64,000 bases of DNA from Streptococcus equi subsp. equi (GCA_900637675.1 LR134389.1:930001-994000), one strand, 5' to 3'; shown: positions 31,148-40,698, numbered from the stretch's first letter. Translations and numbers: made by a program. The notes: a model not told the origin generated them from the letters alone.

Positions 31148-33573
31148 GTGACCATTATAATAACGAAGATAATTTCAAAAGCTCGCCAGTTAGTTGATCT
31201 AGAAATGCTTGATATGATATTGTTTAGCCTTTCATCTCTTTATTTATCTATTTTTGCGGTAAGCAAAAACACGTTAAATAAGGGAGCTTATGGTTCGTGG
31301 CTTGTCTTAGTGTTAATAGCTGGAATGGCATGTTTGCTGATCAAGCATGCTTCCTCAAAGCTGCTTATTGTTTCTGTAGCTGTCAGTAGCTACTATGCTG
31401 TTGCTAATAGCTATATCACCTTAGCCATCAATAAAAACAACAGCAGGTTTACCATCAGTAATCGTACGATTCAGGAAATGCTACTCAGTCTGGCAGCTTT
31501 AGTCAGCCTGCTTATTTTAGGGGTTCTCTTAAAAAATACCTGTTTAAGAAGGACTACCAATCAAACAGAGGAATCCAAGTCATTTTACTTAGTCAGGCTT
31601 TTTCAGTCTTAACGCTGAACAGCTCTTTATTTAAGACTGTGATTAAGCAAAATGATTATTGGCCTTTAGATAGTCAGTCAAACCTTGTTAGCCTGAATCT
31701 CTTTAAGTATAGCTTTTGCTCTTATATGCTGACGTTTGTGGTTTATTACCTCATCGTCACAGCCTTTATCGAGGTTTTGAGCAAGCGATGGGGTCTTAGA
31801 TTAGCTCTAGTGACCAGCTTATTTTTAGGGATCATCTTTAATTACTTTATTCAGGCTGGGATCACAGCATATGGTGATTTTCATGGGGCAGTGATTATTC
31901 CAGGTGCAACCCTGTTTCAGGTGCTTGTCTTGACCCTCTTTTTTGTGCTGGTGTTTTTGCTCATTAACAACTATATCATTGCTTTATTTGTCAATACGGT
32001 GATCGGAGCTTTAATCAGTATTGTTAATATTGAAAAATACAAGCAGCGAAGTGAGCCTTTATTGTTTTCAGATTTGAAATGGATCAAAGAGATTAAGTTT
32101 TTCTTGAATTACATTAGTCTGACTCAAATCATTAGTATTATTTTGATACTAGTCTTGTCGGGTCTGCTGATCTATGTTTTGTATAAAAGATACTTTAGAG
32201 AAAAGATCCTATCAGCGCTTTATCTTAGACTGATGTCAATAGGCTCTATCCTTTTGGTATTTGCCTCTATCCTTTTTGTATTTAGCCAAAATAAAGATGG
32301 TGAAATCAAAAAAGGTATTCCAGTTCTGTCATCAGTCTACAATGTCTTTGATATTGACTGGTATGGTCTTACAACCAATGCAAGGTTTCAATCCTTGAGC
32401 TTTGTTTGGTTCAAGCAGGTTACCACCAGCACCATTAATCAGCCTTCAGGCTATAGCAAGAGCGCTATGCAAAAGATTTATCAGAAATATCAAGCTAGAG
32501 CTGCTGATATCAATAAGCAAAGGCATCAGCGTATTTCTGATCAAACAGTGATTTATATACTGAGTGAGAGCTTTGCTGACCCAGCTAGGATTTCTGGGGT
32601 TCAATTGGCCAAGGATCCTATTGCAGAGATCCATCATATCATGGAAACCACAACGAGTGGCCTAATGACCTCTGATGGCTATGGCGGCGGTACAGCTAAT
32701 ATGGAGTTTCAAAGCCTATTTGGCCTACCAAAATATAACCTCAATCCAACAGTTTCGATTTTGTATTCTGATGTCTTTCCTAAGTTGAAGTTTTCGCCTG
32801 CCATTAGTAATGCCTTTTCGCCTAAGGATAGGATTGTTTTGCACCTTGCGAGCGCCAACAATTACTCTCGAAAAATCGTTTACAACAAATTGGGATTTGA
32901 TACCTTCATTGCCACAGAGGATTCAGCTGACAAGCCAAAGCACTTGATACGAATGAGCTCAAGCTATAGTGATGAGTCAACCTATGACAATATTTTAGAC
33001 CAGCTTAACCCCAAAAGAAGTCAATTCTTTTCAGTGATTACCATGCAAAATCATGGCCCTTGGTACACAGAGCTAAGAGATGTTGATGTTAGCCTAGCAG
33101 GACTGGACCAGTCTGAGACGGATAGCCTGCAAAGTTATGTGAATTTATTAAGCATTACCGACAAGTCAACAAAGGCCTTTTTATCAGCACTGGAAAAGGT
33201 TGACAAGCCTATTACAGTTGTGTTTTATGGTGATCATTTACCTGGCTTTTATCCAGATCAGGTCTTTAAGAATGATGAGGAGGTCAAATATTTAACAGAT
33301 TATTTCATCTGGAGCAATCATCAGACCAACAAATTGGCTAGACCTCGTGTTAATTCCAGTGATTTTACCTCTTTATTGCTAGAGCATACGGATTCCAAGG
33401 TGTCTCCTTACTACGCTCTTTTGACAGATGTCTTGGATACCAGAAATAGCGATGACAGCCAGCTAACTGCTGCTCAAAAGCAGGTGGCCTCTGACTTAAA
33501 GCTGTTAGAATATGATCTTATTGAAGGCAAGGGCTACATTAATGCCTATCCTGATTTCTTTAAAATGAAATGA
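31148..33573 (+). pseudogene. gacH: Glycerol-phosphate transferase of the group carbohydrate (GacH type), frame broken at 31531-31536
   Basis: Homologue of GacH, the LtaS-like enzyme that moves glycerol phosphate from phosphatidylglycerol to the group carbohydrate outside the cell. GTG 31148 follows AGGAAAGG. Membrane segments fill residues 1-350; the sulfatase-fold domain shows YILSESFADPAR, DGYGGGTANMEFQSL (catalytic Thr), NHGPWY and VFYGDHLPG. The first frame stops at 31612, while frame 1 is open upstream of 31639 and reads GSLKKYLFKKDYQSNRGIQV...FKTVIKQNDYW. One more A in the A6 run joins the two into about 808 aa, close to GAS GacH. No other damage is seen. Confidence 0.88.
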
Positions 33574-33640
33574 TAGATATACTTTTTGGGAGTAATCAGT
33601 TATAATATTAGTAATTATTAGAAAGTCAGGTATATAATCA

Positions 33641-34660
33641 ATGTTAGGAAGTATTTTAGTTACTGGTGGTGCAGGCTATATCGGGTCACACACCTGTGTT
33701 GAACTGCTAGCTGCTGGCTATGACGTTGTTGTGGTTGATAATTTGTGCAATTCAAATCCTAAAAGCCTAGCTGCTGTTGCCTCGATAGCTGGAAGAGAAG
33801 TGACCTTTTATCAGGGAGATATTCGCGATCAACAGCTGCTAACAGATATTTTCAGTAAGCATCCTATTGTGAGTGTCATTCACTTTGCAGGGCTAAAAGC
33901 TGTTGGAGAGTCAAGCAGGATTCCACTTGATTACTACGACAATAATATCTCTGGCACATTGACCCTACTAAAGGTAATGACAGCCTTTAATTGTAAAAAG
34001 ATCATTTTTAGCTCCTCAGCAACGGTTTATGGAGATCCGCATACCGTTCCTATTTTAGAAACCTTTCCACTATCAGTGACCAATCCTTACGGTAGGACAA
34101 AGCTGATGCTAGAGGAGATTTTCAAGGACCTCTATGCATCAGATAATGAGTGGCATATTGTATTGTTAAGGTATTTTAATCCTATCGGAGCTCATGAGTC
34201 TGGTGATTTAGGAGAGGATCCTAAGGGCATACCTAACAACCTATTACCTTATGTTTCTCAGGTAGCTGTTGGTAAGCTGGATTGTGTTGGCGTTTTTGGT
34301 GATGATTATGAGACCAAGGACGGCACTGGCGTTAGAGATTATATCCATGTTGTTGATCTGGCTAAAGGACACGTCGCTGCGCTTGCAAAGTTTGCTGAAG
34401 AGCCAAGCCTATCTATTTATAATTTAGGAACAGGTACAGGCTATTCTGTGCTAGATATTATCGAAGCCTTTTCTCAGGTGGTTGGCAGGTCTATTCCTTA
34501 CAAGATATTACCAAGGCGTCAAGGAGACATCGCAGCCTGCTATGCTGATGCTAGCAAGGCTAAAAAAGAGCTTAACTGGACTGCAGAGTACGGCTTAGAA
34601 AGGATGTGTACAGATACTTGGAGATGGCAAAGCAAGCACCCAAATGGTTATGAGGATTAA
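33641..34660 (+). CDS. galE: UDP-glucose/UDP-GlcNAc 4-epimerase
   Basis: 339-aa SDR enzyme: [11 protein letters not shown] (NAD site, residues 8-18), SSSATVYG and NPYGRTK (catalytic Tyr-x-x-x-Lys). In the substrate pocket the motif is [11 protein letters not shown]; the Cys at residue 300 stands where E. coli GalE has Tyr299 and human GALE has Cys307. A small residue there lets the enzyme act on N-acetylated sugars, so UDP-GalNAc production is predicted. It closes the group carbohydrate cluster, 67 bases after gacH, with a possible promoter (TATAAT at 33602-33607) of its own. Confidence 0.92.
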   Translation: MLGSILVTGGAGYIGSHTCVELLAAGYDVVVVDNLCNSNPKSLAAVASIAGREVTFYQGDIRDQQLLTDIFSKHPIVSVIHFAGLKAVGESSRIPLDYYDNNISGTLTLLKVMTAFNCKKIIFSSSATVYGDPHTVPILETFPLSVTNPYGRTKLMLEEIFKDLYASDNEWHIVLLRYFNPIGAHESGDLGEDPKGIPNNLLPYVSQVAVGKLDCVGVFGDDYETKDGTGVRDYIHVVDLAKGHVAALAKFAEEPSLSIYNLGTGTGYSVLDIIEAFSQVVGRSIPYKILPRRQGDIAACYADASKAKKELNWTAEYGLERMCTDTWRWQSKHPNGYED

Positions 34661-34684
34661 GGCATGGGCTGATGAATAATCAAG

Positions 34685-34717
34685 GCTGTCAAGAGCTTTC
34701 TTGGCAGCTGTCTTTTT
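34685..34717 (+). terminator. Terminator of the group carbohydrate cluster
   Basis: GCTGTCAAGA pairs with TCTTGGCAGC around GCTT; TGTCTTTTT follows. Confidence 0.8.
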
Positions 34718-34793
34718 ATGAGAACGCAACTGTAACAGAACAGATAAAGCACTGTAAAAAACTGAGCTTAGGCAAGTATTTTAGGTCCTTTTA

Positions 34794-34802
34794 TGCTATA
34801 AT
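34794..34802 (+). promoter_or_regulatory. Extended -10 promoter of pepT
   Basis: TGCTATAAT, with TATAAT at 34797-34802, lies 27 bases before the pepT start. Confidence 0.55.
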
Positions 34803-34829
34803 AGTAACGAAAACTTATCGAGGTGATCT

Positions 34830-36053
34830 ATGACATACGAAACTTTATTAGAACGATTTCTGAACTATGTAAAAATCAACACAAGGAGCAATCCAGCAAG
34901 CACTACAACTCCAAGCACCAAGAGTCAAGCTGACTTTGCTCTAACAGTGCTAAAGCCAGAGATGGAAGCTATTGGCCTACAGGACATTCATTACAATCCA
35001 GCTAATGGCTACCTCATTGGAAGCTTACCAGCTAACAGCAGCAAATTGACTCGGAAAATTGGTTTTATTGCGCATATGGATACTGCTGATTTTAATGCAG
35101 AAGGAGTAGCCCCTCAGATTATTGAGAGCTACCAGGGTGGGGAGATTAAGCTTGGTCAGTCAGGCTATTCTTTATGCCCAGAGGATTTTCCAAATCTCAA
35201 CCAATATTTGGGACAGACCCTGATTACAACTGATGGCACAACCCTTTTAGGAGCTGACGATAAATCTGGAATTGCAGAAATCATGACGGCTATTGAGTTT
35301 CTTGTTGCCAACCCTCAGATTGAGCATTGCGACATTAAGGTTGCCTTTGGACCTGATGAAGAAATTGGTGTTGGTGCAGATAAGTTTGATGTTAATGCTT
35401 TTGATGTTGACTTTGCCTATACTATTGATGGAGGTCCGCTTGGCGAGCTACAATATGAAACCTTTAGCGCAGCAGCCCTAGAGCTCAAGGTGTTAGGTCG
35501 CAATGTTCACCCTGGTACAGCTAAAAATCAGATGATTAATGCCCTGCAGCTAGCAATGGATTTCCATAGTCAATTACCAGTTGACGATCGTCCTGAAAAA
35601 ACGGACGGCTATCAAGGCTTTTACCACCTACACAGCATGTCTGGTACTGTAGAAGAAGCACAGGCCTCTTATATTATTCGTGATTTTGAGGATAGCTCCT
35701 TTGAAGCTAGAAAGGCCTTTGTAACACAGCTAGCTGAGGAGATGAATAGTCAGCTTGGAGCAGAGCGTGTATTTGTAACAGTGACGGATCAGTACTGTAA
35801 CATGAAAAAGGTGATTGAAAAGGACATGACACCTGTGAATCTAGCTAAGGCTGTTATGGAGGACCTAGCTATTAAGCCAGTTATCGAGCCGATTCGTGGT
35901 GGTACTGATGGCTCAAAGATTTCCTTTATGGGGATTCCAACGCCAAATATTTTTGCAGGTGGTGAAAATATGCATGGCAGGTTTGAATTTGTGAGTCTGC
36001 AAACGATGGAAAAGGCAGTTGATGTGATTCTTGGCATTGTCCAAAAGGCTTAA
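34830..36053 (+). CDS. pepT: Peptidase T (tripeptide aminopeptidase)
   Basis: 407-aa cytoplasmic zinc aminopeptidase (M20 family) releasing N-terminal residues of tripeptides. Metal and catalytic residues are in place: HMDTADF near 83, GADDKSG near 144, GPDEEIG near 177 (Glu pair) and, at the end, [13 protein letters not shown]...[11 protein letters not shown] with the last His ligand. The dimer-domain motif HPGTAKN is also seen. GAGGTGA precedes the ATG. Confidence 0.96.
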   Translation: MTYETLLERFLNYVKINTRSNPASTTTPSTKSQADFALTVLKPEMEAIGLQDIHYNPANGYLIGSLPANSSKLTRKIGFIAHMDTADFNAEGVAPQIIESYQGGEIKLGQSGYSLCPEDFPNLNQYLGQTLITTDGTTLLGADDKSGIAEIMTAIEFLVANPQIEHCDIKVAFGPDEEIGVGADKFDVNAFDVDFAYTIDGGPLGELQYETFSAAALELKVLGRNVHPGTAKNQMINALQLAMDFHSQLPVDDRPEKTDGYQGFYHLHSMSGTVEEAQASYIIRDFEDSSFEARKAFVTQLAEEMNSQLGAERVFVTVTDQYCNMKKVIEKDMTPVNLAKAVMEDLAIKPVIEPIRGGTDGSKISFMGIPTPNIFAGGENMHGRFEFVSLQTMEKAVDVILGIVQKA

Positions 36054-36097
36054 CATCACCCAAAATGCTCAGAACGGATTGGAGGTGATGGAAAAGC

Positions 36098-36586
36098 ATG
36101 ATTAAATTATTCGGTAAAGTAAGGTATCATTGGCAGCCAGAGCTGTCTTGGTCTATTATTTATTGGTCAATTGCTGTTGCGCCTATTTTTATTGGCCTGT
36201 CCTTATTGTATGAAAGAACAGAAATACCGAGTCGTGTTTTTGTCTTGTTTGCTTTATTTGCTATATTAGTGGGACTTGGCCTGCATCGTTATTTTGTAAT
36301 TGAGAATAATGGTGTCTTGAAGATCGTATCTTTAAAGCTATTTGCTCCGCACAGACTGATGATTGCCTCAATTACCAAAATTGAGGTTACTAAATCAACG
36401 GTTTGTCTATTTGTTGGTGATAAGAGCTACCTTTTTTACATGAGAAAATGGCCTAAAAAATATTTTTTAGATGATCTAGCGATTAATCCTTATTTTAAGG
36501 GAGAGGTTATATTACTAGATAACTTCATTAAACTGGATTATTTTGAAGCCTACCAATACGAAAAAAAGCCTCTTACTCGAGGGTAA
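36098..36586 (+). CDS. EbsA-family membrane protein
   Basis: 162-aa protein with two hydrophobic segments in the first 70 residues (SIIYWSIAVAPIFIGLSLLY, VFVLFALFAILVGLGL) and a soluble C-terminal part. I recognise it from its place beside the ferredoxin gene and cmk as the EbsA-family protein; its function is poorly known despite the historic 'pore formation' name. Strong ribosome site GGAGGTGATGG. Its last 14 bases overlap the end of the convergent ferredoxin gene. Confidence 0.75.
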   Translation: MIKLFGKVRYHWQPELSWSIIYWSIAVAPIFIGLSLLYERTEIPSRVFVLFALFAILVGLGLHRYFVIENNGVLKIVSLKLFAPHRLMIASITKIEVTKSTVCLFVGDKSYLFYMRKWPKKYFLDDLAINPYFKGEVILLDNFIKLDYFEAYQYEKKPLTRG

Positions 36587-36593
36587 GGGCTTT
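36563..36593. terminator. Bidirectional terminator between ebsA-like gene and fer
   Basis: AAAGCCTCTTAC and GTAAGGGCTTT pair with one bulge around TCGAGG. Seven A on the left give a T run for the minus strand. It lies inside the last codons of both genes. Confidence 0.6.
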
Positions 36594-36770
36594 AGTAGGG
36601 CAGGATTTTACTGCTAAGATGGCATCATGATCATTAGGATCTATGAGTTGACTTGACTCATCAGACTGAGCCAATTTGACGATACCATCATCATGATAGT
36701 CAAAAAGAGCAGAGTAGGTCTGGCAAAGACCACAGGCAATGCATTTTTCTGGAAGGATAGATACTTTCAT
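36573..36770 (-). CDS. fer: Ferredoxin, single [4Fe-4S] type
   Basis: 65-aa electron carrier. Cluster ligands are CIACGLC near residues 10-16 and the distal C in VKSCPTKAL near 56, as in monocluster ferredoxins (C-x2-C-x2-C...C-P). The middle is acidic (HDDGIVKLAQSDESSQ). The gene is convergent with the EbsA-like gene and divergent from the LysM gene. Confidence 0.9.
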   Translation of the reverse strand: MKVSILPEKCIACGLCQTYSALFDYHDDGIVKLAQSDESSQLIDPNDHDAILAVKSCPTKALTLE

Positions 36771-36818
36771 AGGTATTATTCTAATATGATTTTGTTAAAT
36801 TAACAAGGGGGAAGAATC

Positions 36819-37316
36819 ATGGCTAAAGAACCATGGGAAGAAAAAATTGTTGATGACAATAAGGCGACAAGAACAAGAAAATCAAGAGGAGCACTCATTA
36901 GCACACCTTGGTTGACTGCCTTGTTAAGTGTTTTCTTTGTCATTATTGTTGCCATACTTTTTATTTTCTTCTATACGTCAAACAGCGGTAGTAACAAGCA
37001 AAATGAGACAACAGGATTTTACGGGGCATCAACTCAGAAAAAGACAACAAAGAAGGTCAGCTCAAAACCAAAAACAAAGCCAAAAGCGAGCTCTAATAGC
37101 TCAGCAGCTAGTGACACAACAAGTCCTTCTAAGACTGAAACAGCACCTTCTACAGAGGCAGCAGGAAAGACAATTACAGTATTAGCAGGAGAAGGAGCAA
37201 CATCTATTGCAGCTCGTGCTGGAATTTCTGTTGAGCAATTACAGGCCCTAAACCCAGATCATATGACCCAAGGCTACTGGTATGCCAATCCAGGTGACGA
37301 GGTCAATATCAAATAA
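36819..37316 (+). CDS. Single-pass membrane protein with C-terminal LysM-like domain
   Basis: 165 aa: a charged cytoplasmic N-terminus (to about residue 28), one membrane helix ([23 protein letters not shown]), a Lys/Ser/Thr-rich linker and a C-terminal domain, [27 protein letters not shown], with the pattern of LysM (peptidoglycan binding). It should sit in the membrane with the LysM part at the wall. It stands directly before cmk (14 bases) and probably shares its transcript. Confidence 0.8.
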   Translation: MAKEPWEEKIVDDNKATRTRKSRGALISTPWLTALLSVFFVIIVAILFIFFYTSNSGSNKQNETTGFYGASTQKKTTKKVSSKPKTKPKASSNSSAASDTTSPSKTETAPSTEAAGKTITVLAGEGATSIAARAGISVEQLQALNPDHMTQGYWYANPGDEVNIK

Positions 37317-37330
37317 TTAAAGAGGAAAAG

Positions 37331-38011
37331 ATGAAAGCAATTAGAATTGCGATTGATGGACCAGCCTCAAGTGGGAAAAGTACGGTAGCCAAGATTATTG
37401 CCAAAAATCTTGGCTACACCTATTTAGATACTGGTGCCATGTATCGCTCAGCGACTTATATCGCATTAAAAAATGGTTATCACAAAGAAGATGTCAATCT
37501 AATCCTGCAAGAATTGGCAAAGCGTCCAATTTCTTTTAAAAAAGCAGCTGATGGCTCACAACTGGTTTTTCTTGGAGACCAAGATGTGACAATGGCGATC
37601 AGGCAAAATGATGTCACCAATAATGTTTCTTGGGTGTCCGCCTTGCCAGAGATTAGAGAGGAGCTGGTGAATCAGCAGCGACGAATTGCTAGGACTGGTG
37701 CTATTATCATGGACGGTCGTGATATCGGAACGGTTGTGCTGCCTGATGCCGAGTTGAAGATCTTTTTGATTGCTTCTGTTGAAGAAAGAGCGCAGCGTCG
37801 TTATCAGGAAAATATTGAAAAAGGGATTGCAGCTGATTTTGACACCTTAAAGGCTGAGATTGCGGCACGCGATTATAAGGACAGTCATCGTCAAGTTTCG
37901 CCGCTAAAGGCGGCAGATGACGCGATTATCTTTGATACTACCGGTATCACGATTTCAGCTGTTGTCCAATTTATTCAGGAAAAAGCAGAAAAAATAATTG
38001 ACATGGCATGA
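37331..38011 (+). CDS. cmk: Cytidylate kinase
   Basis: 226-aa (d)CMP kinase. GPASSGKST is the P-loop (residues 9-17), followed by [13 protein letters not shown] (CMP site) and [13 protein letters not shown] with the R-D-I-G motif, then [17 protein letters not shown]. The length is normal. It supplies CDP/dCDP for nucleic acid and lipid precursors. The promoter of the infC operon begins inside its last codons. Confidence 0.97.
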   Translation: MKAIRIAIDGPASSGKSTVAKIIAKNLGYTYLDTGAMYRSATYIALKNGYHKEDVNLILQELAKRPISFKKAADGSQLVFLGDQDVTMAIRQNDVTNNVSWVSALPEIREELVNQQRRIARTGAIIMDGRDIGTVVLPDAELKIFLIASVEERAQRRYQENIEKGIAADFDTLKAEIAARDYKDSHRQVSPLKAADDAIIFDTTGITISAVVQFIQEKAEKIIDMA

Positions 38012-38026
38012 TTTATTTGTTAGAAT
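37998..38026 (+). promoter_or_regulatory. Sigma-A promoter of infC-rpmI-rplT
   Basis: TTGACA (37998-38003), 17 bases, TAGAAT (38021-38026); the -35 is inside the 3' end of cmk. Confidence 0.8.
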
Positions 38027-38035
38027 GTCAATAAT

Positions 38036-38155
38036 GAGAAAAGCAGAAGTGAGAGCTTCTCGCCTTGCGACCTAGGTTGTCTGGCCCTACATGTCAAATT
38101 CCTACGGGATATTATGTGTGCGGGCTTGGTTCATTAAGTCCGCTTTCGTTTTTCT
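38036..38155 (+). promoter_or_regulatory. Structured leader with attenuator before infC
   Basis: About 140 untranslated bases precede infC. They hold an early hairpin (AGAAG/CTTCT, 38045-38060) and, at the end, a terminator-like hairpin: GCGGGCTT (from 38120) pairs with TAAGTCCGC (ending 38143) and is followed by TTTCGTTTTT. This fits the leaders of firmicute infC-rpmI-rplT operons, where L20 binding promotes premature termination. The L20 role is inferred by family; the hairpins are seen. Confidence 0.7.
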
Positions 38156-38171
38156 CTAAAAAAATAAAGAG

Positions 38172-38702
38172 GTGAAGATCATAGCTAAAAAAGATCTATT
38201 CATTAATGATGAGATTCGTGTTCGCGAAGTTCGTCTCGTTGGTCTTGAAGGTGAACAATTAGGCATTAAACCATTATCTGAAGCTCAGTCTTTAGCTGAT
38301 GCTGCAAATGTAGATTTGGTTTTAATCCAGCCGCAAGCTGTTCCTCCTGTTGCCAAGCTTATGGACTATGGAAAGTTCAAATTTGAGTATCAAAAAAAGC
38401 AAAAGGAGCAACGCAAAAAGCAAAGCGTTGTAACTGTAAAGGAAGTACGTCTTAGCCCAGTTATCGACAAGGGTGACTTTGAAACAAAGCTTCGTAATGG
38501 TCGTAAGTTCCTTGAAAAGGGAAATAAGGTTAAGGTTTCTATCCGTTTTAAAGGACGTATGATTACTCACAAGGAGATTGGTGCTAAGGTACTGGCTGAT
38601 TTTGCTGAGGCAACTCAAGATATTGCTATTATTGAGCAAAGAGCAAAAATGGATGGTCGCCAAATGTTTATGCAGCTTGCACCAATTTCAGACAAGAAGT
38701 AA
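38172..38702 (+). CDS. infC: Translation initiation factor IF-3
   Basis: About 176-aa IF-3: [19 protein letters not shown] opens the N-domain, the linker is Lys-rich ([17 protein letters not shown]) and the C-domain shows [17 protein letters not shown]. The open frame can be read from GTG 38172, but that GTG is itself part of the ribosome site AGAGGTGA. The real start is therefore probably the rare codon ATC 38178 or ATA 38181; infC genes typically start at such codons so that IF-3 can limit its own synthesis. Confidence 0.96.
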
Positions 38703-38741
38703 TTGTCATATTACACTATATGTTAAGAGGAGAATATTAAA

Positions 38742-38939
38742 ATGCCAAAACAAAAAACACACCGCGCATCAGCTAAACGTTTTAAACGTACAGGTTCAGG
38801 CGGTTTGAAACGCTTCCGTGCCTTTACATCACACCGTTTCCATGGAAAGACTAAAAAGCAACGCCGTCATCTTCGTAAAGCAGGTATGGTGCATGCAGGA
38901 GATTTCAAGCGTATTAAAGCAATGGTTACTGGCCTTTAA
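38742..38939 (+). CDS. rpmI: 50S ribosomal protein L35
   Basis: 65-aa basic protein, [20 protein letters not shown], with the [19 protein letters not shown]-terminal half of L35. AGAGGAGAA precedes the ATG. Second gene of the infC operon. Confidence 0.98.
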   Translation: MPKQKTHRASAKRFKRTGSGGLKRFRAFTSHRFHGKTKKQRRHLRKAGMVHAGDFKRIKAMVTGL

Positions 38940-38999
38940 GATTAAGGGTTGTAACAGGTATTTACTAGAATTATAAGAGTTATTTGAAGGAGAATATTA

Positions 39000-39359
39000 A
39001 TGGCACGTGTTAAAGGTGGCGTTGTATCACGCAAACGTCGTAAACGTATTTTGAAATTAGCTAAAGGTTATTATGGAGCAAAACATATCTTGTTCCGTAC
39101 TGCAAAAGAGCAGGTCATGAATTCTTATTACTATGCTTATCGTGACCGTCGTCAGAAAAAACGTGACTTCCGTAAGCTATGGATCACACGTATCAATGCA
39201 GCTGCTCGTATGAATGGCTTGTCATATTCACAATTGATGCATGGCCTAAAGCTTGCTGAAATCGAAGTTAACCGTAAAATGCTTGCTGATTTAGCGGTGA
39301 ATGATGCAGCAGCTTTTACAGCCCTTGCTGATGCTGCTAAGGCAAAGCTTGGCAAATAA
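39000..39359 (+). CDS. rplT: 50S ribosomal protein L20
   Basis: 119-aa protein starting [20 protein letters not shown] and containing [18 protein letters not shown], as in all L20. Needed early in 50S assembly and, in firmicutes, the translational or transcriptional repressor of its own operon through the infC leader. Confidence 0.98.
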   Translation: MARVKGGVVSRKRRKRILKLAKGYYGAKHILFRTAKEQVMNSYYYAYRDRRQKKRDFRKLWITRINAAARMNGLSYSQLMHGLKLAEIEVNRKMLADLAVNDAAAFTALADAAKAKLGK

Positions 39360-39372
39360 TAGAGATCGACTG

Positions 39373-39402
39373 TAGACTTAGAAACCTTCTAAGTCTATTT
39401 TT
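39373..39402 (+). terminator. Terminator of infC-rpmI-rplT
   Basis: TAGACTTAGAA pairs perfectly with TTCTAAGTCTA around ACC; TTTTT follows. Confidence 0.88.
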
Positions 39403-39964
39403 AATGCCTTATGTTAGCTAATCTAGCTAGATAAGACAGTCATGACGTTTTGTCAAGAGTATTTGAGATGTTTTTAGCTATCTCTAATTTAGTATAAAGG
39501 AGCCAATTTACCTTTCTTTGGTAGCTGTTAACTAAGAAGAAAGGGCTTAATCTTGTATCAGACAGTTGAGCAGTCCATCAAGTGATGATCATATAAGGAG
39601 ATATATGATTTCTAGTTTTAATCAAATCCATCACCAAAATAATAAAATGCAAAACAACTTATTTAGGAGCCATAATGTCATAATTTCATTGTATTTTAAC
39701 ACAAGATATGGTTTAATATAATAGAATGAAAATGATAAGTATAAATGTGTCCTTTCTATTTGTGTCAATAAGGTGATTTATTGTTATGATATGCTTAAAG
39801 CTGCTGAGATTTGGTCAATATCTATTGATATGAGTGTATTTGAAATTTTTAGATAGTGCTTACAAAAATCACATTTACCTATAATAATCATAAGATTGAT
39901 ATGATAGGAGATGCCTTTTTAGTTATTGGTTTTATTCTACAAAACATTAAGGAGAATAGTTATA
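39403..39964 (+). other. AT-rich intergenic region, 560 bases, with a possible 38-aa ORF
   Basis: No recognised gene. A possible small ORF lies at 39605-39721: ATG 39605 has AAGGAG four bases upstream and encodes 38 residues starting MISSFNQIHHQNNKMQNN, with no known family. Candidate promoter elements for the next gene are TGTTATGAT (39782-39790) and TATAAT (39880-39885), neither with a good -35. Confidence 0.4.
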
Positions 39965-40684
39965 ATGCCACGTTTTTCTAAAGCGTTTCAATACATGGGA
40001 GCTACAACGATGTTAGGTCTATCTTTGCTAGCAGCTAATGTCAATGCCAACACTAATGCTGATACGGTAACGGTAGATTTGACCTATACAGCCTATTCTA
40101 ATCTGACAAATGAACAAAAAGCAGGCATTCAAAAAGGCACTCCAAATGAAGTACCTATCCAAGATAAATTGCATTACGTTCTTGTTTACGACAAAAGCTG
40201 TGGAGTGACAGCATCTCCAAAAGGAATGATGTCTACCCCTAAGGCTAACGCTAAGGTCTTGCCTAAAACGGGTGGTGCAGCAGATGGTCTGGTTGGTTTG
40301 GCAGTAGGGCTAGGCTTACTAAGTGTTTCAGGCTATCTTATTTACAAAAATAGGAAAAGCGGTAGCTATGTGTTGATTGCCTTGTTGGTAGCTGGTGGTG
40401 CGACAACAGCTGTTAGTGCAGTTGATGTGGTACGTCATCTCAATGATATCGTCACTAAGACTACGGTTAAGGGGGTAAGCTTTACTTACACTCCAGAAGA
40501 AAAGGTTGATGATTACTGTTATGTGGGTTATATTGTGACGCAAGAAAATAGCCCAGCACCGACACCCGAACCTAAGCCAGATCCTGTGCCAACACCAGAA
40601 CCGAAGCCTGAGCCTAAGCTAGATCCTGTGCCAACACCTGAACCGACACCAGATCCAGAATACTTTGAGGCCATTCCTCAATAA
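39965..40684 (+). CDS. Surface protein with LPKTG motif in the middle and a Pro/Glu repeat tail
   Basis: 239 aa from ATG 39965 (after AAGGAG; the open frame extends to 39926). Order: signal peptide (residues 1-28), an extracellular segment with Cys79, LPKTG at 99-103, a membrane segment (about 108-127), KNRKSG, a second membrane segment (about 134-153), a second extracellular segment with Cys185, then a tail of PTPEPKPDPV-type repeats from about 200. A normal sortase signal ends the protein; here 136 residues follow it. Sortase cleavage would separate the halves, or the protein stays as a two-pass membrane hairpin. I do not know the family. It is monocistronic, flanked by terminators. Confidence 0.7.
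   Translation: MPRFSKAFQYMGATTMLGLSLLAANVNANTNADTVTVDLTYTAYSNLTNEQKAGIQKGTPNEVPIQDKLHYVLVYDKSCGVTASPKGMMSTPKANAKVLPKTGGAADGLVGLAVGLGLLSVSGYLIYKNRKSGSYVLIALLVAGGATTAVSAVDVVRHLNDIVTKTTVKGVSFTYTPEEKVDDYCYVGYIVTQENSPAPTPEPKPDPVPTPEPKPEPKLDPVPTPEPTPDPEYFEAIPQ
40555..40660 (+). repeat. Pro/Glu/Asp/Lys codon repeats in the surface protein
   Basis: The coding sequence repeats units meaning P-x-P-E-P-K/T-P-D/E-P, with near-identical blocks (cctgtgccaacacc occurs twice). Wall-spanning proteins often carry such rigid linkers; unit number may vary between strains. Confidence 0.6.
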
Positions 40685-40698
40685 AAGTGTCAGAACTA

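Noticed and set aside
31148-31612. A separate small membrane protein gene before the GacH-like gene
   Set aside because: The frame continues into the GacH-like gene if one A is added to the A6 run, and the joined protein has the family length.
18322-34660. Horizontally acquired capsule locus
   Set aside because: Gene content and order match the core group carbohydrate cluster of pyogenic streptococci; there are no mobile elements or attachment sites around it.
38172-38174. GTG as the start codon of infC
   Set aside because: It is part of the ribosome site AGAGGTGA, so the ribosome would start downstream; coordinates are kept there only as the outer limit.
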